Below, piece after piece: positions 33,088 to 42,125 of a stretch of 64,000 nucleotides of DNA (position 1 is its first letter; each line of letters begins with the position of its first letter). The stretch spans positions 67,865 to 131,864 of the forward strand of contig CALABS010000011.1 in the NCBI GenBank assembly GCA_937887565.1, read 5' to 3'. The translations under genes and the position numbers were made by a program. Below the pieces are notes generated by a model that had not been told where the DNA came from, did not search any database, and saw nothing but the letters and a program-made list of their open reading frames with translations. Origin of the DNA: an uncultured Rhodospirillaceae bacterium (GTDB lineage Bacteria > Pseudomonadota > Alphaproteobacteria > Rhodospirillales > Magnetospirillaceae).

Positions 33088-33123
33088 TGGCCGCCGTCCT
33101 TGCGACGGCGGCCATTTTGTTTT
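33088..33123 (+). terminator. Rho-independent terminator of petABC
   Basis: A perfect 11-bp GC-rich stem (TGGCCGCCGTC, loop CTTGC, GACGGCGGCCA) is followed by TTTTGTTTT. It is 45 nt after the petC stop. Confidence 0.92.
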
Positions 33124-33158
33124 AACCACGCAATTCTGACTTCACCTGGAGACGGCAA

Positions 33159-34046
<888 letters not shown>

Positions 34047-34060
34047 TTCCTTAGACCTCT

Positions 34061-34112
34061 TGCCCTCGCCGGGCGCCGCCTCCGGCGGCTTGGCCGCGCG
34101 GCCGCTTGCGGC
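34061..34112 (-). repeat. Dispersed structured repeat, copy B
   Basis: The 37-nt core on the minus strand (GCGGCCAAGCCGCCGGAGGC and so on to GAGGGCA) is identical to the core of copy C at 57083-57119. A further hairpin, GCCGC-TT-GCGGC, abuts it at 34101-34112. It lies just after mtnP. Confidence 0.65.
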
Positions 34113-34118
34113 GGACGA

Positions 34119-34412
34119 TCACTCCCCCGCCCCCGGTTCCTTGCGCGCGGCGTGGAGGATGAGGTCGCGGGCACGTTCGCTGCAGGGATCGGACTGGGCG
34201 CAGCCCCGCCCGACCGCGCACAGCAGAATGGCGCGCAGGCGCGAGAAGTCCTGGGGTTCCCCCAGATTCTCGAGCCATCCGCACCATTTCACCGTCGGCC
34301 CCGACACCGCGCTTCGCCTCCACAAACGCACGGCGCCTCCCGGATGGGGGCGCCGCTCAACCATAAGATAACACGACCACCGCCCATCGGGCTGTGCGCA
34401 AAAGTGTAACAT
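34119..34412 (-). CDS. Hypothetical small protein
   Basis: A 97-residue frame with high GC at third positions and several Trp and Cys residues (FCAQPDGRWSCYLMVERR, VKWCGWLENLG, CAQSDPCSERARDLILHAAR). It could be a genuine small soluble protein with an alternative GTG start at 34484. No family is recognised and the ribosome binding site is poor, so it may be spurious. It lies between mtnP and mtnA on the opposite strand, divergent from mtnA. Confidence 0.35.
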   Translation of the reverse strand: MLHFCAQPDGRWSCYLMVERRPHPGGAVRLWRRSAVSGPTVKWCGWLENLGEPQDFSRLRAILLCAVGRGCAQSDPCSERARDLILHAARKEPGAGE

Positions 34413-34501
34413 CCCTTCGGTGAAGCCGAGGCTGGCGAGCCGGTTGCGCCCCTCGGCGCCGTCGCTTAAGGTGCCGGCGACCACACCGGACGGGGTTGGA
34501 C

Positions 34502-35608
34502 ATGAGGATCGACGGCACCCATTACCGCACCATCTGGCTGGCCGGGGACGGTTGGCGGGTGGAGATCATCGACCAGACGCGCCTGCCGCACGACTTCGCG
34601 GTCAAGGCGCTGGCGTCGCTGGACGACGCCGCCCATGCCATCAAGGACATGTGGGTGCGCGGCGCGCCGCTGATCGGCGCCACCGCCGCCTACGGCATGG
34701 CCTTGGCCGCCCGCGCCGACTCGTCGGACGCTGGCCTTGAGCGCGCCTATGGCGTGCTGCACGCCACCCGTCCCACCGCCATCAACCTGAAATGGGCGCT
34801 CGACGAGATGATGGCGGCCCTGGCCCCCCTGCCCGCCACCGAACGGCCGGCCGCCGCCTATGCGCGGGCCGCCGCCATCGCCGACGAGGACGTGGAGATC
34901 AACTCGGCCATCGGCGAGCACGGGTTGGAGGTCATCCGCGCCATCTGGGCCCGGAGGCAGGCCGACAGCGCCGACCGCGTCAACGTACTGACCCACTGCA
35001 ACGCCGGTTGGCTGGCGACGGTCGACTGGGGCACCGCCATCGCCCCGGTCTACAAGGCCTTCGACGCCGGCATCCCCATCCATGTGTGGGTGGACGAGAC
35101 CCGGCCGCGCAACCAGGGCGCCAGCCTGACCGCCCGCGAGCTGAACTGGCACGGCGTCCCCCACACGGTGATCGCCGACAACACCGGCGGCCATCTGATG
35201 CAGCATCGCATGGTCGATCTGTGCATCGTCGGCACCGACCGCACCACCCGCAACGGCGACGTCTGCAACAAGATCGGCACCTATCTCAAGGCGCTGGCGG
35301 CGTACGACAACCAGGTTCCGTTCTACGTGGCGCTGCCCAGCCCCACCATCGACTGGACGGTGGCGGATGGCGTCAAGGAAATCCCCATCGAGCAGCGCGA
35401 TCCCGCCGAGGTCTCCCATATCGCCGGCCGCACCGCCGCCGGCCGCATCGAGACGGTGCAACTGACCCCCGACGGCAGCCCGGCCGCCAACTACGCCTTC
35501 GACGTCACGCCGGCCCGGCTGGTCACCGGCCTGATCACCGAACGCGGGGTCTGCGCGGCCACCTCCGACGGCCTGCGCGAGCTGTTCCCCGAGCGGGCCG
35601 CGCGATGA
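34502..35608 (+). CDS. mtnA: Methylthioribose-1-phosphate isomerase
   Basis: A 368-residue isomerase converting 5-methylthioribose-1-phosphate to the ribulose form. Diagnostic segments: MWVRGAPLIGATAAYGMALA, THCNAGWLATVDWGTA (catalytic Cys), VDETRPRNQGASLTARELN and VGTDRTTRNGDVCNKIGTY (catalytic Asp). The ATG at 34502 gives the family N-terminus. Its stop overlaps the start of the aldolase gene by 4 nt, so they are co-translated. Confidence 0.96.
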   Translation: MRIDGTHYRTIWLAGDGWRVEIIDQTRLPHDFAVKALASLDDAAHAIKDMWVRGAPLIGATAAYGMALAARADSSDAGLERAYGVLHATRPTAINLKWALDEMMAALAPLPATERPAAAYARAAAIADEDVEINSAIGEHGLEVIRAIWARRQADSADRVNVLTHCNAGWLATVDWGTAIAPVYKAFDAGIPIHVWVDETRPRNQGASLTARELNWHGVPHTVIADNTGGHLMQHRMVDLCIVGTDRTTRNGDVCNKIGTYLKALAAYDNQVPFYVALPSPTIDWTVADGVKEIPIEQRDPAEVSHIAGRTAAGRIETVQLTPDGSPAANYAFDVTPARLVTGLITERGVCAATSDGLRELFPERAAR

Positions 35609-36267
35609 CCGACGCATCCCTTCGCGAGGCGCTGGTCGCCGCCAGCCGCGCCATGGTCGCCCAGGGCCTCAACCAAGGCTCGGCCGGCAACCTGTCGCTG
35701 CGCGCCGGCACCGGCTTCCTGGTCACCCCCTCGGGGGTCGCCCCCGACGAGATGGCCGCCGACCAGATCGTCGCCATGGCCATGGACGGGTCGTGGTCGG
35801 GCCGTTGGAAGCCGTCCAGCGAATGGCGCTTCCACCGCGACATCTACGCCGCCCGCCCCGACACCGGCGCCATCGTCCACTGCCATTCCACCGCCGCCAC
35901 CGCCCTGGCCTGCCTGGGGCGCGACCTTCCGGCCTTCCACTACATGGTCGCCATCGCCGGCGGGGCGGAGGTGCGCTGCGCCCCCTACGCCACCTTCGGC
36001 ACCCAGGCGCTGTCGGACAACGCCGTCGCCGCCCTGGAAGGGCGCCACGCCTGCCTGCTGGGCCATCACGGGATGATCGCGCTGGGCCGCGACCTCAGGG
36101 GCGCCCTCGTGGTGGCCGCCGAGATCGAGCACCTGGCCGAAATCTACCTGCGCCTGCTGCCGCTGGGCGAGCCGCCGATCCTGGACAGGGCCGAGATGGA
36201 GCGGGTCATCGAGCTGTTCAAGGGCTACGGCGCCAACGCCCAGACGGCCCCGGAGGCGACGGGCTAA
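35605..36267 (+). CDS. ald2: Class II aldolase, probable 5-(methylthio)ribulose-1-phosphate aldolase (DHAP shunt)
   Basis: A 220-residue zinc aldolase of the fuculose-phosphate/MtnB superfamily: GNLSLRAGTGFLVTPSG, SSEWRFHRDIY (catalytic Glu region), the zinc ligands HCHSTAA and a third histidine in LLGHHGMIALG. Coupling to mtnA and the missing mtnB/C/D genes suggest that it splits methylthioribulose-1-phosphate into DHAP and methylthioacetaldehyde, as Ald2 does in R. rubrum, and not dehydration as by MtnB. This choice is inferred from context. The stop overlaps the convergent hemerythrin stop. Confidence 0.8.
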   Translation: MTDASLREALVAASRAMVAQGLNQGSAGNLSLRAGTGFLVTPSGVAPDEMAADQIVAMAMDGSWSGRWKPSSEWRFHRDIYAARPDTGAIVHCHSTAATALACLGRDLPAFHYMVAIAGGAEVRCAPYATFGTQALSDNAVAALEGRHACLLGHHGMIALGRDLRGALVVAAEIEHLAEIYLRLLPLGEPPILDRAEMERVIELFKGYGANAQTAPEATG

Positions 36268-36686
36268 AGCCCCTTGGCGGCGAGGACGTGCGATTTGTAG
36301 CGCATGTCCTCGGACAACAGGTGCTCGACCAGGGCGCAAAACAGCCGCTTGACGATGACGTGCAGTTCCTCCATGGACCGGCTGGCCGCCACCAGGTCCT
36401 CGACCGCCTTCACCGCCGACAGCAACGCCTGATGCTCGGCCTTGTGAAGGTCGAGGTCGGGGAAGCGGACCCGCGCCAACAGGTCCTCCTCGTCCTGGAA
36501 GTGGCGATCCAGTCCGGCGACGAAATCCCGGTAGAAGGCGGCGACCGCCTCACGGCCGGCGCCGCCCTCGATGGCCGCCGCAATGCGCTCGATCTCGGCG
36601 AAGAATTCGCGATGTTGCGCGTCGATCCGCTCGTCGCCGACCGAAAACGATTCCCGCCACTGCACCCGCAAGTCGTCGCCCCGCAT
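36264..36686 (-). CDS. Bacteriohemerythrin
   Basis: A 140-residue four-helix O2-binding protein. The di-iron ligands appear in order as DAQHREFF near residue 24, DRHFQDEEDLL near 61 (His and Glu), DLHKAEHQALL near 80-84, and a C-terminal VEHLLSEDMRYKSH. It begins with RVQWRESFSVGDERIDAQH, typical for the family. It probably binds or buffers oxygen or iron in this microaerophile-like organism. It is convergent with the aldolase gene, with stop codons overlapping. Confidence 0.93.
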   Translation of the reverse strand: MRGDDLRVQWRESFSVGDERIDAQHREFFAEIERIAAAIEGGAGREAVAAFYRDFVAGLDRHFQDEEDLLARVRFPDLDLHKAEHQALLSAVKAVEDLVAASRSMEELHVIVKRLFCALVEHLLSEDMRYKSHVLAAKGL

Positions 36687-36811
36687 CGCGTCCCTCCCCG
36701 TGGCGCCAAGGTCACCGGCCCGGGTGCCCGTCGCATTGACCACGGTCAACAGGAGTCGACTCCGGCCAAGCCGCCACTTAGAGTGGGAGCCCGCAACCAA
36801 CGGAGCCCCGC

Positions 36812-37234
36812 GTGAGCGTGTCGGACGTCGCCGTCACGGAAGCCAGGGCGGCGAACGCCTATGCGCGCGCCGACACCCTGGCCGCGCCCGCCGCGGTTCG
36901 CCCCACCGATGCAGCGCGCCCGCGTTTCGACATCGCCGACGCGCCGGCCACCAAGCGGGAGGCGCACTCCGACAGCCGCAACGGGGCCGTCCGCCCTGAC
37001 GCCCAGACGCCGCAAGGCCGAGCGGCCTCCGCCGCCATTGGCGGCGGCGGCGACAGCGGCTACCTCGCCCAGGCGCTGGCCCAGGCGGACGAGGACCGAA
37101 ACCCGCCGCCCTCGGCGTTCCGGGCCGCCACCGCCGCCTACGGCGCCCAACGGGCCGGCGAGGCGCCGATGGTCGAGGTGATCTCTCCATTCCCCCGCCT
37201 GGCCTCCGGAAGAGCCCTGGACCTGTCGGTCTGA
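36812..37234 (+). CDS. Hypothetical Ala-rich, low-complexity protein
   Basis: A 140-residue protein of low complexity, rich in Ala, Arg, Pro and Gly, with no hydrophobic segment. GTG at 36812 with CGGAG upstream is the likely start. The C-terminus (MVEVISPFPRLASGRALDLSV) looks structured and may be a short interaction motif. Disordered for most of its length. No homologous family recognised. It stands alone upstream of the XRE regulator gene. Confidence 0.5.
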   Translation: MSVSDVAVTEARAANAYARADTLAAPAAVRPTDAARPRFDIADAPATKREAHSDSRNGAVRPDAQTPQGRAASAAIGGGGDSGYLAQALAQADEDRNPPPSAFRAATAAYGAQRAGEAPMVEVISPFPRLASGRALDLSV

Positions 37235-37513
37235 TCGCCTTCCGATTTCGGATGTCCACACTGGTGTTACCTGGACGTCCGGTCCATATACCCCGCTGAC
37301 GAAACCGCTCCCCCTTTGGCAACCACGACACACCCACAGGGGATCACTCCCGGGGTGGATCGCGCCGGTTGCGCATCGATGGCGGCAATATAAACAAAAT
37401 AAGAAGACAGCACCTTTTTAGGCACAGAAAATCAAAGACCTAGTTTGCTGTCGAAAACGACAATTCAGTTGCCTCGGGGACGGAATCCGACTATGCACAG
37501 GGAAAAGCTAGCC

Positions 37514-37972
37514 ATGCCAGATACAGCCGACAACATCCACCAATTCACGAACCGCAGCCAACTTCAGCCGAACAACATGACGCCAAACAACGATCCAAAG
37601 TCGGCGCGGCCGACCAATCGCGCCAACGACACCGACCGGCACGTCGGCGCCCGCATCCGTGAACGTCGCATCATGCTGGGACTTTCCCAACAGCAGATGG
37701 CAGACCTGATCGGGGTGACCTACCAACAGGCTCACAAATACGAGCGCGGCATCAACCGCATTTCGGCCGGGCGCCTGTACGAGATCGCCCAGGTCCTTGG
37801 CGTTCCCGTCAGCTACTTTTTCGAGGGACTGGACACCCAGCGCGTCCCCGATCTGACGGCACGGCAACGCATGTGCCTTGAACTGGCACGCAACTTCTCG
37901 AGCATCTCCAACGAGAAGCACCAGGAAGCGCTGTCGCAGTTGGCCAGGGCGCTGGCATCGGAAGACAAGTAG
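37514..37972 (+). CDS. XRE-family transcriptional regulator (PraR/SinR-like)
   Basis: A 152-residue regulator with a central HTH: VGARIRERRIMLGLSQQQMA followed by DLIGVTYQQAHKYERGINRI, ending in GVPVSYFFEGLD. The wording is that of alphaproteobacterial PraR/SinR-type regulators of quorum, biofilm or symbiosis genes. The first 40 residues are Asn/Gln-rich and probably disordered. AGGGA sits about 10 nt before the ATG at 37514; an ATG at 37493 is an alternative. The 280-nt leader (37235-37513) is AT-rich near 37385-37425 and probably holds its promoter. Confidence 0.88.
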   Translation: MPDTADNIHQFTNRSQLQPNNMTPNNDPKSARPTNRANDTDRHVGARIRERRIMLGLSQQQMADLIGVTYQQAHKYERGINRISAGRLYEIAQVLGVPVSYFFEGLDTQRVPDLTARQRMCLELARNFSSISNEKHQEALSQLARALASEDK

Positions 37973-38000
37973 CGCACGGCGCGTGCGACCCGAGACCATC

Positions 38001-38036
38001 GACGACGGGGCGGCCATCTGGCCGCCCCGTCGTCAT
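38001..38036. terminator. Perfect 15-bp hairpin after XRE regulator gene
   Basis: GACGACGGGGCGGCC-ATCT-GGCCGCCCCGTCGTC, with only a weak T-run (ATTCT) on the plus strand. It lies between the regulator gene and the convergent queG end and may terminate both. Confidence 0.65.
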
Positions 38037-38113
38037 TCTGGGGGGCGCAACCGGGTGGCGCCGACGCCTAGGCCCTCTTCTCGCGTTCGCAATATTTTTA
38101 GAAATATAACGAT

Positions 38114-39151
38114 TCAGGCTTGCCGCAAGCGATCCACCGCCCAGGCCGCCGCCTCGCGCACCACCGGGCTGGGATCGTCCACCAGGAATGCGGCGACGCC
38201 GGCGAGGTCGGGCACGCCGCTGTTGCCGATGGCGACCAGGACGTTGCGCACGAAGCGGTCCCGCCCCACCCGTTTGACCGGCGACCCCGCGAACACCTCG
38301 CGAAATCCGGCATCGTCCAGCCGCGCCAGGTCGGCCAGCCGGGGGGCGATCAGCTCGGCTCGCGGCAGGAAGTCAGGTTCGGTGGTGGCGCGGGCGAACT
38401 TGTTCCACGGACAAACCGCCAGGCAATCGTCGCAGCCGTAGATCCGGTTGCCCATCAACGGCCGCAGCTCATGCGGAATGGGCCCCTTGTGCTCGATGGT
38501 CAGGTAGCTGATGCAGCGGCGGGGATCGATGCGGCCCGGCCCCTCGATGGCGCCGGTGGGACAGGCGTCCTGGCAGGCGCGGCAACTGCCGCAGCAATCC
38601 TCGCCGGACGGGTCGGGGGGAACGGCGAGGGTGGTGAAGATCTCGGCCAGGAACAGCCACGATCCGAATTCACGCGACACCAGATTGGTGTGCCGCCCCC
38701 GCCACCCGACCCCGGCCGCCTGGCCCAGCGGCTTTTCCATCACCGGCGCGGTGTCGACGAACACCTTGAGATCGCCGCCCAGCGTCTCGACCATCCACCG
38801 TGCCAGCGCCTTCAGCCGGCGCTTGACCAGGTCATGGTAATCCTTGTTGCGGGCATAGATGCTGACATTGCCCCGGTCGGGATGGCGCAGCAGCGCCAGC
38901 GGATCGCCGGCCGGGCCGTAATTGGTGCCCAGCACCACCACGCTGCGCGCCTCGGACCACAGCCCCCTCGGGCTCGAGCGGCGATCGCGGGTCTCGGCCA
39001 TCCACTCCATCTCGCCGTGACGGCCGTCGGCCAGATAGGCGGACAGGTCCTCGCCCCAGCGCGGATCGCCGGCCGCCGGCGCGAAGCCGACCACGTCGAA
39101 ACCGAGGTCCAGGGCCTTGCGGCGGATGGCGTCCTTCGTATCCAAATCCAC
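38114..39151 (-). CDS. queG: Epoxyqueuosine reductase
   Basis: A 345-residue cobalamin-dependent 4Fe-4S enzyme making queuosine from epoxyqueuosine in tRNA. The ferredoxin-like cysteines appear as CCGSCRACQDACPTGAI and GCDDCLAVCPWNKFA; the N-terminal domain contains LGFDVVGFAPA and a VVVLGTNYGP strand. The last 60 residues resemble a HEAT-like tail. It starts with GTG at 39151, close to the usual N-terminus. queF, a second queuosine gene, lies just upstream across a REP-like palindrome. Confidence 0.95.
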   Translation of the reverse strand: MDLDTKDAIRRKALDLGFDVVGFAPAAGDPRWGEDLSAYLADGRHGEMEWMAETRDRRSSPRGLWSEARSVVVLGTNYGPAGDPLALLRHPDRGNVSIYARNKDYHDLVKRRLKALARWMVETLGGDLKVFVDTAPVMEKPLGQAAGVGWRGRHTNLVSREFGSWLFLAEIFTTLAVPPDPSGEDCCGSCRACQDACPTGAIEGPGRIDPRRCISYLTIEHKGPIPHELRPLMGNRIYGCDDCLAVCPWNKFARATTEPDFLPRAELIAPRLADLARLDDAGFREVFAGSPVKRVGRDRFVRNVLVAIGNSGVPDLAGVAAFLVDDPSPVVREAAAWAVDRLRQA

Positions 39152-39197
39152 CCCGTCATTGGCCGAAGCGCGGCGGACGACCGGGAACCCTGAGCCG

Positions 39198-39227
39198 ATC
39201 CCGGGTCGCGCTTCGCTTGCCCGGGAT
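39198..39227. repeat. REP-like palindrome (CCCGGG hairpin)
   Basis: ATCCCGGG (39198-39205) and CCCGGGAT (39220-39227) with a 14-nt loop, between queF and queG. It is related to the palindrome at 10262-10284. Confidence 0.6.
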
Positions 39228-39238
39228 GACGACCGTGG

Positions 39239-39697
39239 TCAGCCCCTGCCGCGATACCCCGGCACCCCCTGGTCGGGCAGCCACAGGCCCTCGGGCGGGG
39301 TGCCCGACTGCCAGAACACGTCGATGGGGATGCCGCCGCGTGGATACCAGTAGCCGCCGATGCGCAGCCACACCGGCTCGAGCGCGTCCACCAAGCGCTT
39401 GGCGATGCCCACCGTGCAGGCCTCGTGGAAGGCGCCGTGATTGCGGAAACTGCCGAGGAACAGCTTGAGCGACTTCGATTCCACCAGCATTCCGTCGGGC
39501 ACGTAGTCGATGACCAGATGGGCGAAGTCGGGCTGGCCGGTGATGGGGCACAGCGAGGTGAATTCTGGCGCCGCGAAACGCACCAGATAGAGGGTGCCCG
39601 GATGGGGGTTGGGCACCGTCTCCAGCACCGCCTCGTCGGGTGAGGCGGGAAGGACGGCGGCGCGGCCCAGTTGGGTCAGATGGGGATAGTCGGCCAT
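39239..39697 (-). CDS. queF: NADPH-dependent 7-cyano-7-deazaguanine reductase
   Basis: A 152-residue QueF of the short type. The catalytic cysteine lies in EFTSLCPITGQPDFAH near residue 50, and the QueF motif ESKSLKLFLGSFRNHGAFHE follows. It reduces preQ0 to preQ1 in queuosine synthesis. The gene is upstream of queG on the same strand, separated by a REP-like palindrome, and 7 nt downstream of hldE. Confidence 0.96.
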   Translation of the reverse strand: MADYPHLTQLGRAAVLPASPDEAVLETVPNPHPGTLYLVRFAAPEFTSLCPITGQPDFAHLVIDYVPDGMLVESKSLKLFLGSFRNHGAFHEACTVGIAKRLVDALEPVWLRIGGYWYPRGGIPIDVFWQSGTPPEGLWLPDQGVPGYRGRG

Positions 39698-39703
39698 GGA
39701 ATC

Positions 39704-41167
39704 CTATGCCGTCATCTTCCTGATGGTGTTGGTGGTGCTTTGGCCTTGCACGAGGTCGGCCAGCACCACCTTGCCGCCCCAGCCCATGACCTCGGCGGCG
39801 CCGACCACGGTGTCGACGGTGTAGTCGGCGCCCTTGACCAGCACGTCGGGCCTCAGGGCCTCGATGACCCTGAGCGGCGTGTCCTCGGCGAAGATCACCA
39901 CCAGGTCCACCGGCGCCAGCGACGCCAGCACGGTCGCGCGAGCCGCCTCGGACTGCACCGGCCGGGCCGGCCCCTTCAGCCGCGCCACCGAGGAATCCGA
40001 GTTCAGCCCCACCACCAGCCGGTCGCACGCCGCCTTGCTCTGGACCAGCAACGACACGTGGCCCGGGTGCAACAGGTCGAAGCAGCCGTTGGTGAAGCCC
40101 ACCTTCAGCCCCTTGCGGCGCCAGCGCTCGATCACCTCGCCGGCGCCTTCCAGGGTGCGGATCTTGGTCTCGCCACTGACCAGATCGTCATGATGCAGCG
40201 CCGATACAAGCTCGGGGGCGTAGGCGACCGCCGTCCCCACCTTGCCGACCACGATGCCGGCGGCGACATTGGCGACGCGGGCGGCGTCGGCCAGGCTGGC
40301 GCCGGCGCCGATGGCGGCGGCCAGGGTGGCGATCACCGTGTCGCCCGCCCCCGACACGTCGAATACCTCGCGCGCCTCGGCCGGCAGGTGATCCACCTCG
40401 CCGCTCCCCGTCACCAGCGTCATGCCGTCCTGGCTGCGTGTGACCAGCACCGCCTCGACGCCGCAGCTGTCGATGAGATGGCGGGCGGCGGCGACGATGG
40501 CGTCGTCGCTGTCCACCGGCATCTTGGTGGCTTCGGCCAGTTCCTTGCGGTTGGGCGTCAGCAGGGTGGCGCCGCGATAGCGGGCGTAGTCGGTGCCCTT
40601 GGGATCGACGATGACCGGCTTGCCCTTGGCGCGGGCGCGGGCGATCAGCTCGCCGGCCACCGGCGGCGCCAGCACGCCCTTGCCGTAATCCGACAGCACC
40701 ACCGCCGCCACGTCGCCGATGAGCCGGTCGGCGCGGGTGATGACCTGGTCGCGCAGCGCCTCCGTCAGCGCCGAGCGCGTCTCGCGATCCGAACGCAGCA
40801 GCTGCTGCGACGAGGCGAAGAAGCGGGTCTTGATGGTGGTCTGGCGGCCGGTCTCGACCACGATGCAGGGGTCGATCTCGCAATGCTCGCCGACCAGGCG
40901 GGTGATCTCGCGCCCGGCGGCGTCGTCGCCAACCACCGACACGAAGGCCGGCGCCGCCCCCAGGGCGACCAGGTTGCGCACCACGTTGCCGGCCCCGCCC
41001 AGCATGGCGGTCTCGTGCTCGACCAGCAGCACCGGGATGGGAGCCTCGGGCGAGATGCGGTCCACCGAGCCGTAGACGAAGCGGTCCAGCATGGCGTCGC
41101 CGACGCACAGCACCGGCGTGCCCTTCAGCATTTCGACCCGTTCGACGAGCGCGGAAATCTCGGTCAT
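39704..41167 (-). CDS. hldE: Bifunctional heptose kinase / ADP-heptose synthase
   Basis: A 487-residue protein making ADP-glycero-manno-heptose for LPS core. The N-terminal PfkB kinase domain (about 1-325) has GGAGNVVRNLVALG and the anion hole DVSGAGDTVIATLA. The C-terminal nucleotidyltransferase (about 345-487) has TNGCFDLLHPGHVSLL and VKGADYTVDTVVGAA. Domain order and size are normal for HldE. Supports an outer membrane with heptose-containing LPS. Confidence 0.96.
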   Translation of the reverse strand: MTEISALVERVEMLKGTPVLCVGDAMLDRFVYGSVDRISPEAPIPVLLVEHETAMLGGAGNVVRNLVALGAAPAFVSVVGDDAAGREITRLVGEHCEIDPCIVVETGRQTTIKTRFFASSQQLLRSDRETRSALTEALRDQVITRADRLIGDVAAVVLSDYGKGVLAPPVAGELIARARAKGKPVIVDPKGTDYARYRGATLLTPNRKELAEATKMPVDSDDAIVAAARHLIDSCGVEAVLVTRSQDGMTLVTGSGEVDHLPAEAREVFDVSGAGDTVIATLAAAIGAGASLADAARVANVAAGIVVGKVGTAVAYAPELVSALHHDDLVSGETKIRTLEGAGEVIERWRRKGLKVGFTNGCFDLLHPGHVSLLVQSKAACDRLVVGLNSDSSVARLKGPARPVQSEAARATVLASLAPVDLVVIFAEDTPLRVIEALRPDVLVKGADYTVDTVVGAAEVMGWGGKVVLADLVQGQSTTNTIRKMTA

Positions 41168-41263
41168 CCCTGTACCCCAGCCTTACCCAGTCCGGTGGGG
41201 ATCGGGCTACCGCAACGGCGGCGGGCTTGCAAGACAAAAGGGGCGGCCGCGCCGGGTCCGGTT

Positions 41264-42019
41264 TCAGCAGGCGACGACGAAGCTCTGGTCGGCGCCCTCC
41301 AGCACCAGCGCCGTCAGGCGGCCGGATTTGTAGGCGCCGGTGTCGACGCCGATGCGGTTGGACCGCACCTCGGGAACGGGCGTGGGGGTATGGCCGTGCA
41401 CCACCACCTTCTCGAAGGCGGACTCCTCGAACAGGAAGTCGTCGCGAATCCACAGCAGGTCGGCGGGGTCCTGGTCGGACAGCGCCACCCCCGGCCTTAT
41501 CCCGGCATGCACGAAGGCGTAGTCGCCCTCCTGGTGGATCAACGGCAGCCGCGACAGGAACCGCAGATGCGCCGGCGGCAGGGCGCGGCTGAGCGCCAGC
41601 TGCAGGCCGGGCATGTCGGCCTCGGCCCCCTCGGCCAGCGGCCCGGCATAGGAGCGCACCGTCGCCAGCCCGCCGTTCAGGCACCAGGCCGGCCCGACCG
41701 AGGTCTCGGTCAGGAACCGCAGCATGTATTCCTCGTGGTTGCCCTTCAGGCACACCCACTCGGCGCCCGCCAGCCCCTCGCCGGGGCCGGCCAGCAGGCG
41801 CTCGACCACCAGCCGCGACTCGGGGCCGCGATCGACGTAGTCGCCCAGGAACACCACCACCACCCGCGCCACGGGACGGGCGCGGGCATCCTCGGCAAGC
41901 TCGGCCAGCAGCCGGTCCAGGAGATCGGCGCGCCCATGCACGTCGCCGACGGCGTAGACGCGGGTACCGTCGGGGACACGGGCGGCCTGGCCGGTCGGGG
42001 CGGACGGAGGGGGCTGCAT
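41264..42019 (-). CDS. PPP-family serine/threonine protein phosphatase (metallophosphoesterase)
   Basis: A 251-residue calcineurin-like enzyme with all PPP motifs: YAVGDVHGRADLLDRLL, VFLGDYVDRGPESRLVVE, LKGNHEEYML, then FVHAGIRPG and VVHGHTPTP. These supply the two-metal site. Similar bacterial PrpA/ApaH-like enzymes dephosphorylate proteins or diadenosine polyphosphates. The ATG at 42019 was chosen over a TTG six codons upstream. It is divergent from the degenerate GGDEF-EAL gene and follows no operon. Confidence 0.9.
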   Translation of the reverse strand: MQPPPSAPTGQAARVPDGTRVYAVGDVHGRADLLDRLLAELAEDARARPVARVVVVFLGDYVDRGPESRLVVERLLAGPGEGLAGAEWVCLKGNHEEYMLRFLTETSVGPAWCLNGGLATVRSYAGPLAEGAEADMPGLQLALSRALPPAHLRFLSRLPLIHQEGDYAFVHAGIRPGVALSDQDPADLLWIRDDFLFEESAFEKVVVHGHTPTPVPEVRSNRIGVDTGAYKSGRLTALVLEGADQSFVVAC

Positions 42020-42125
42020 TTCTTCTAGGCTGTCCAAGGGTCAGGATGTATTTTCATGGTCTGCATCGACTCTGCCCGTTTCAAGGGCCGAGGACAACGC
42101 CCGGAAGGGCGCGCGCGGGGAGAGG

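Noticed and set aside
34051..34323. A 90-codon minus frame after mtnP
   Set aside because: Overlaps the dispersed repeat and a better minus-strand frame; Arg/Gly-rich with no start signal.
39182..39238. preQ1 riboswitch between queF and queG
   Set aside because: The gap holds a REP-like palindrome only; no preQ1 aptamer pattern was seen.
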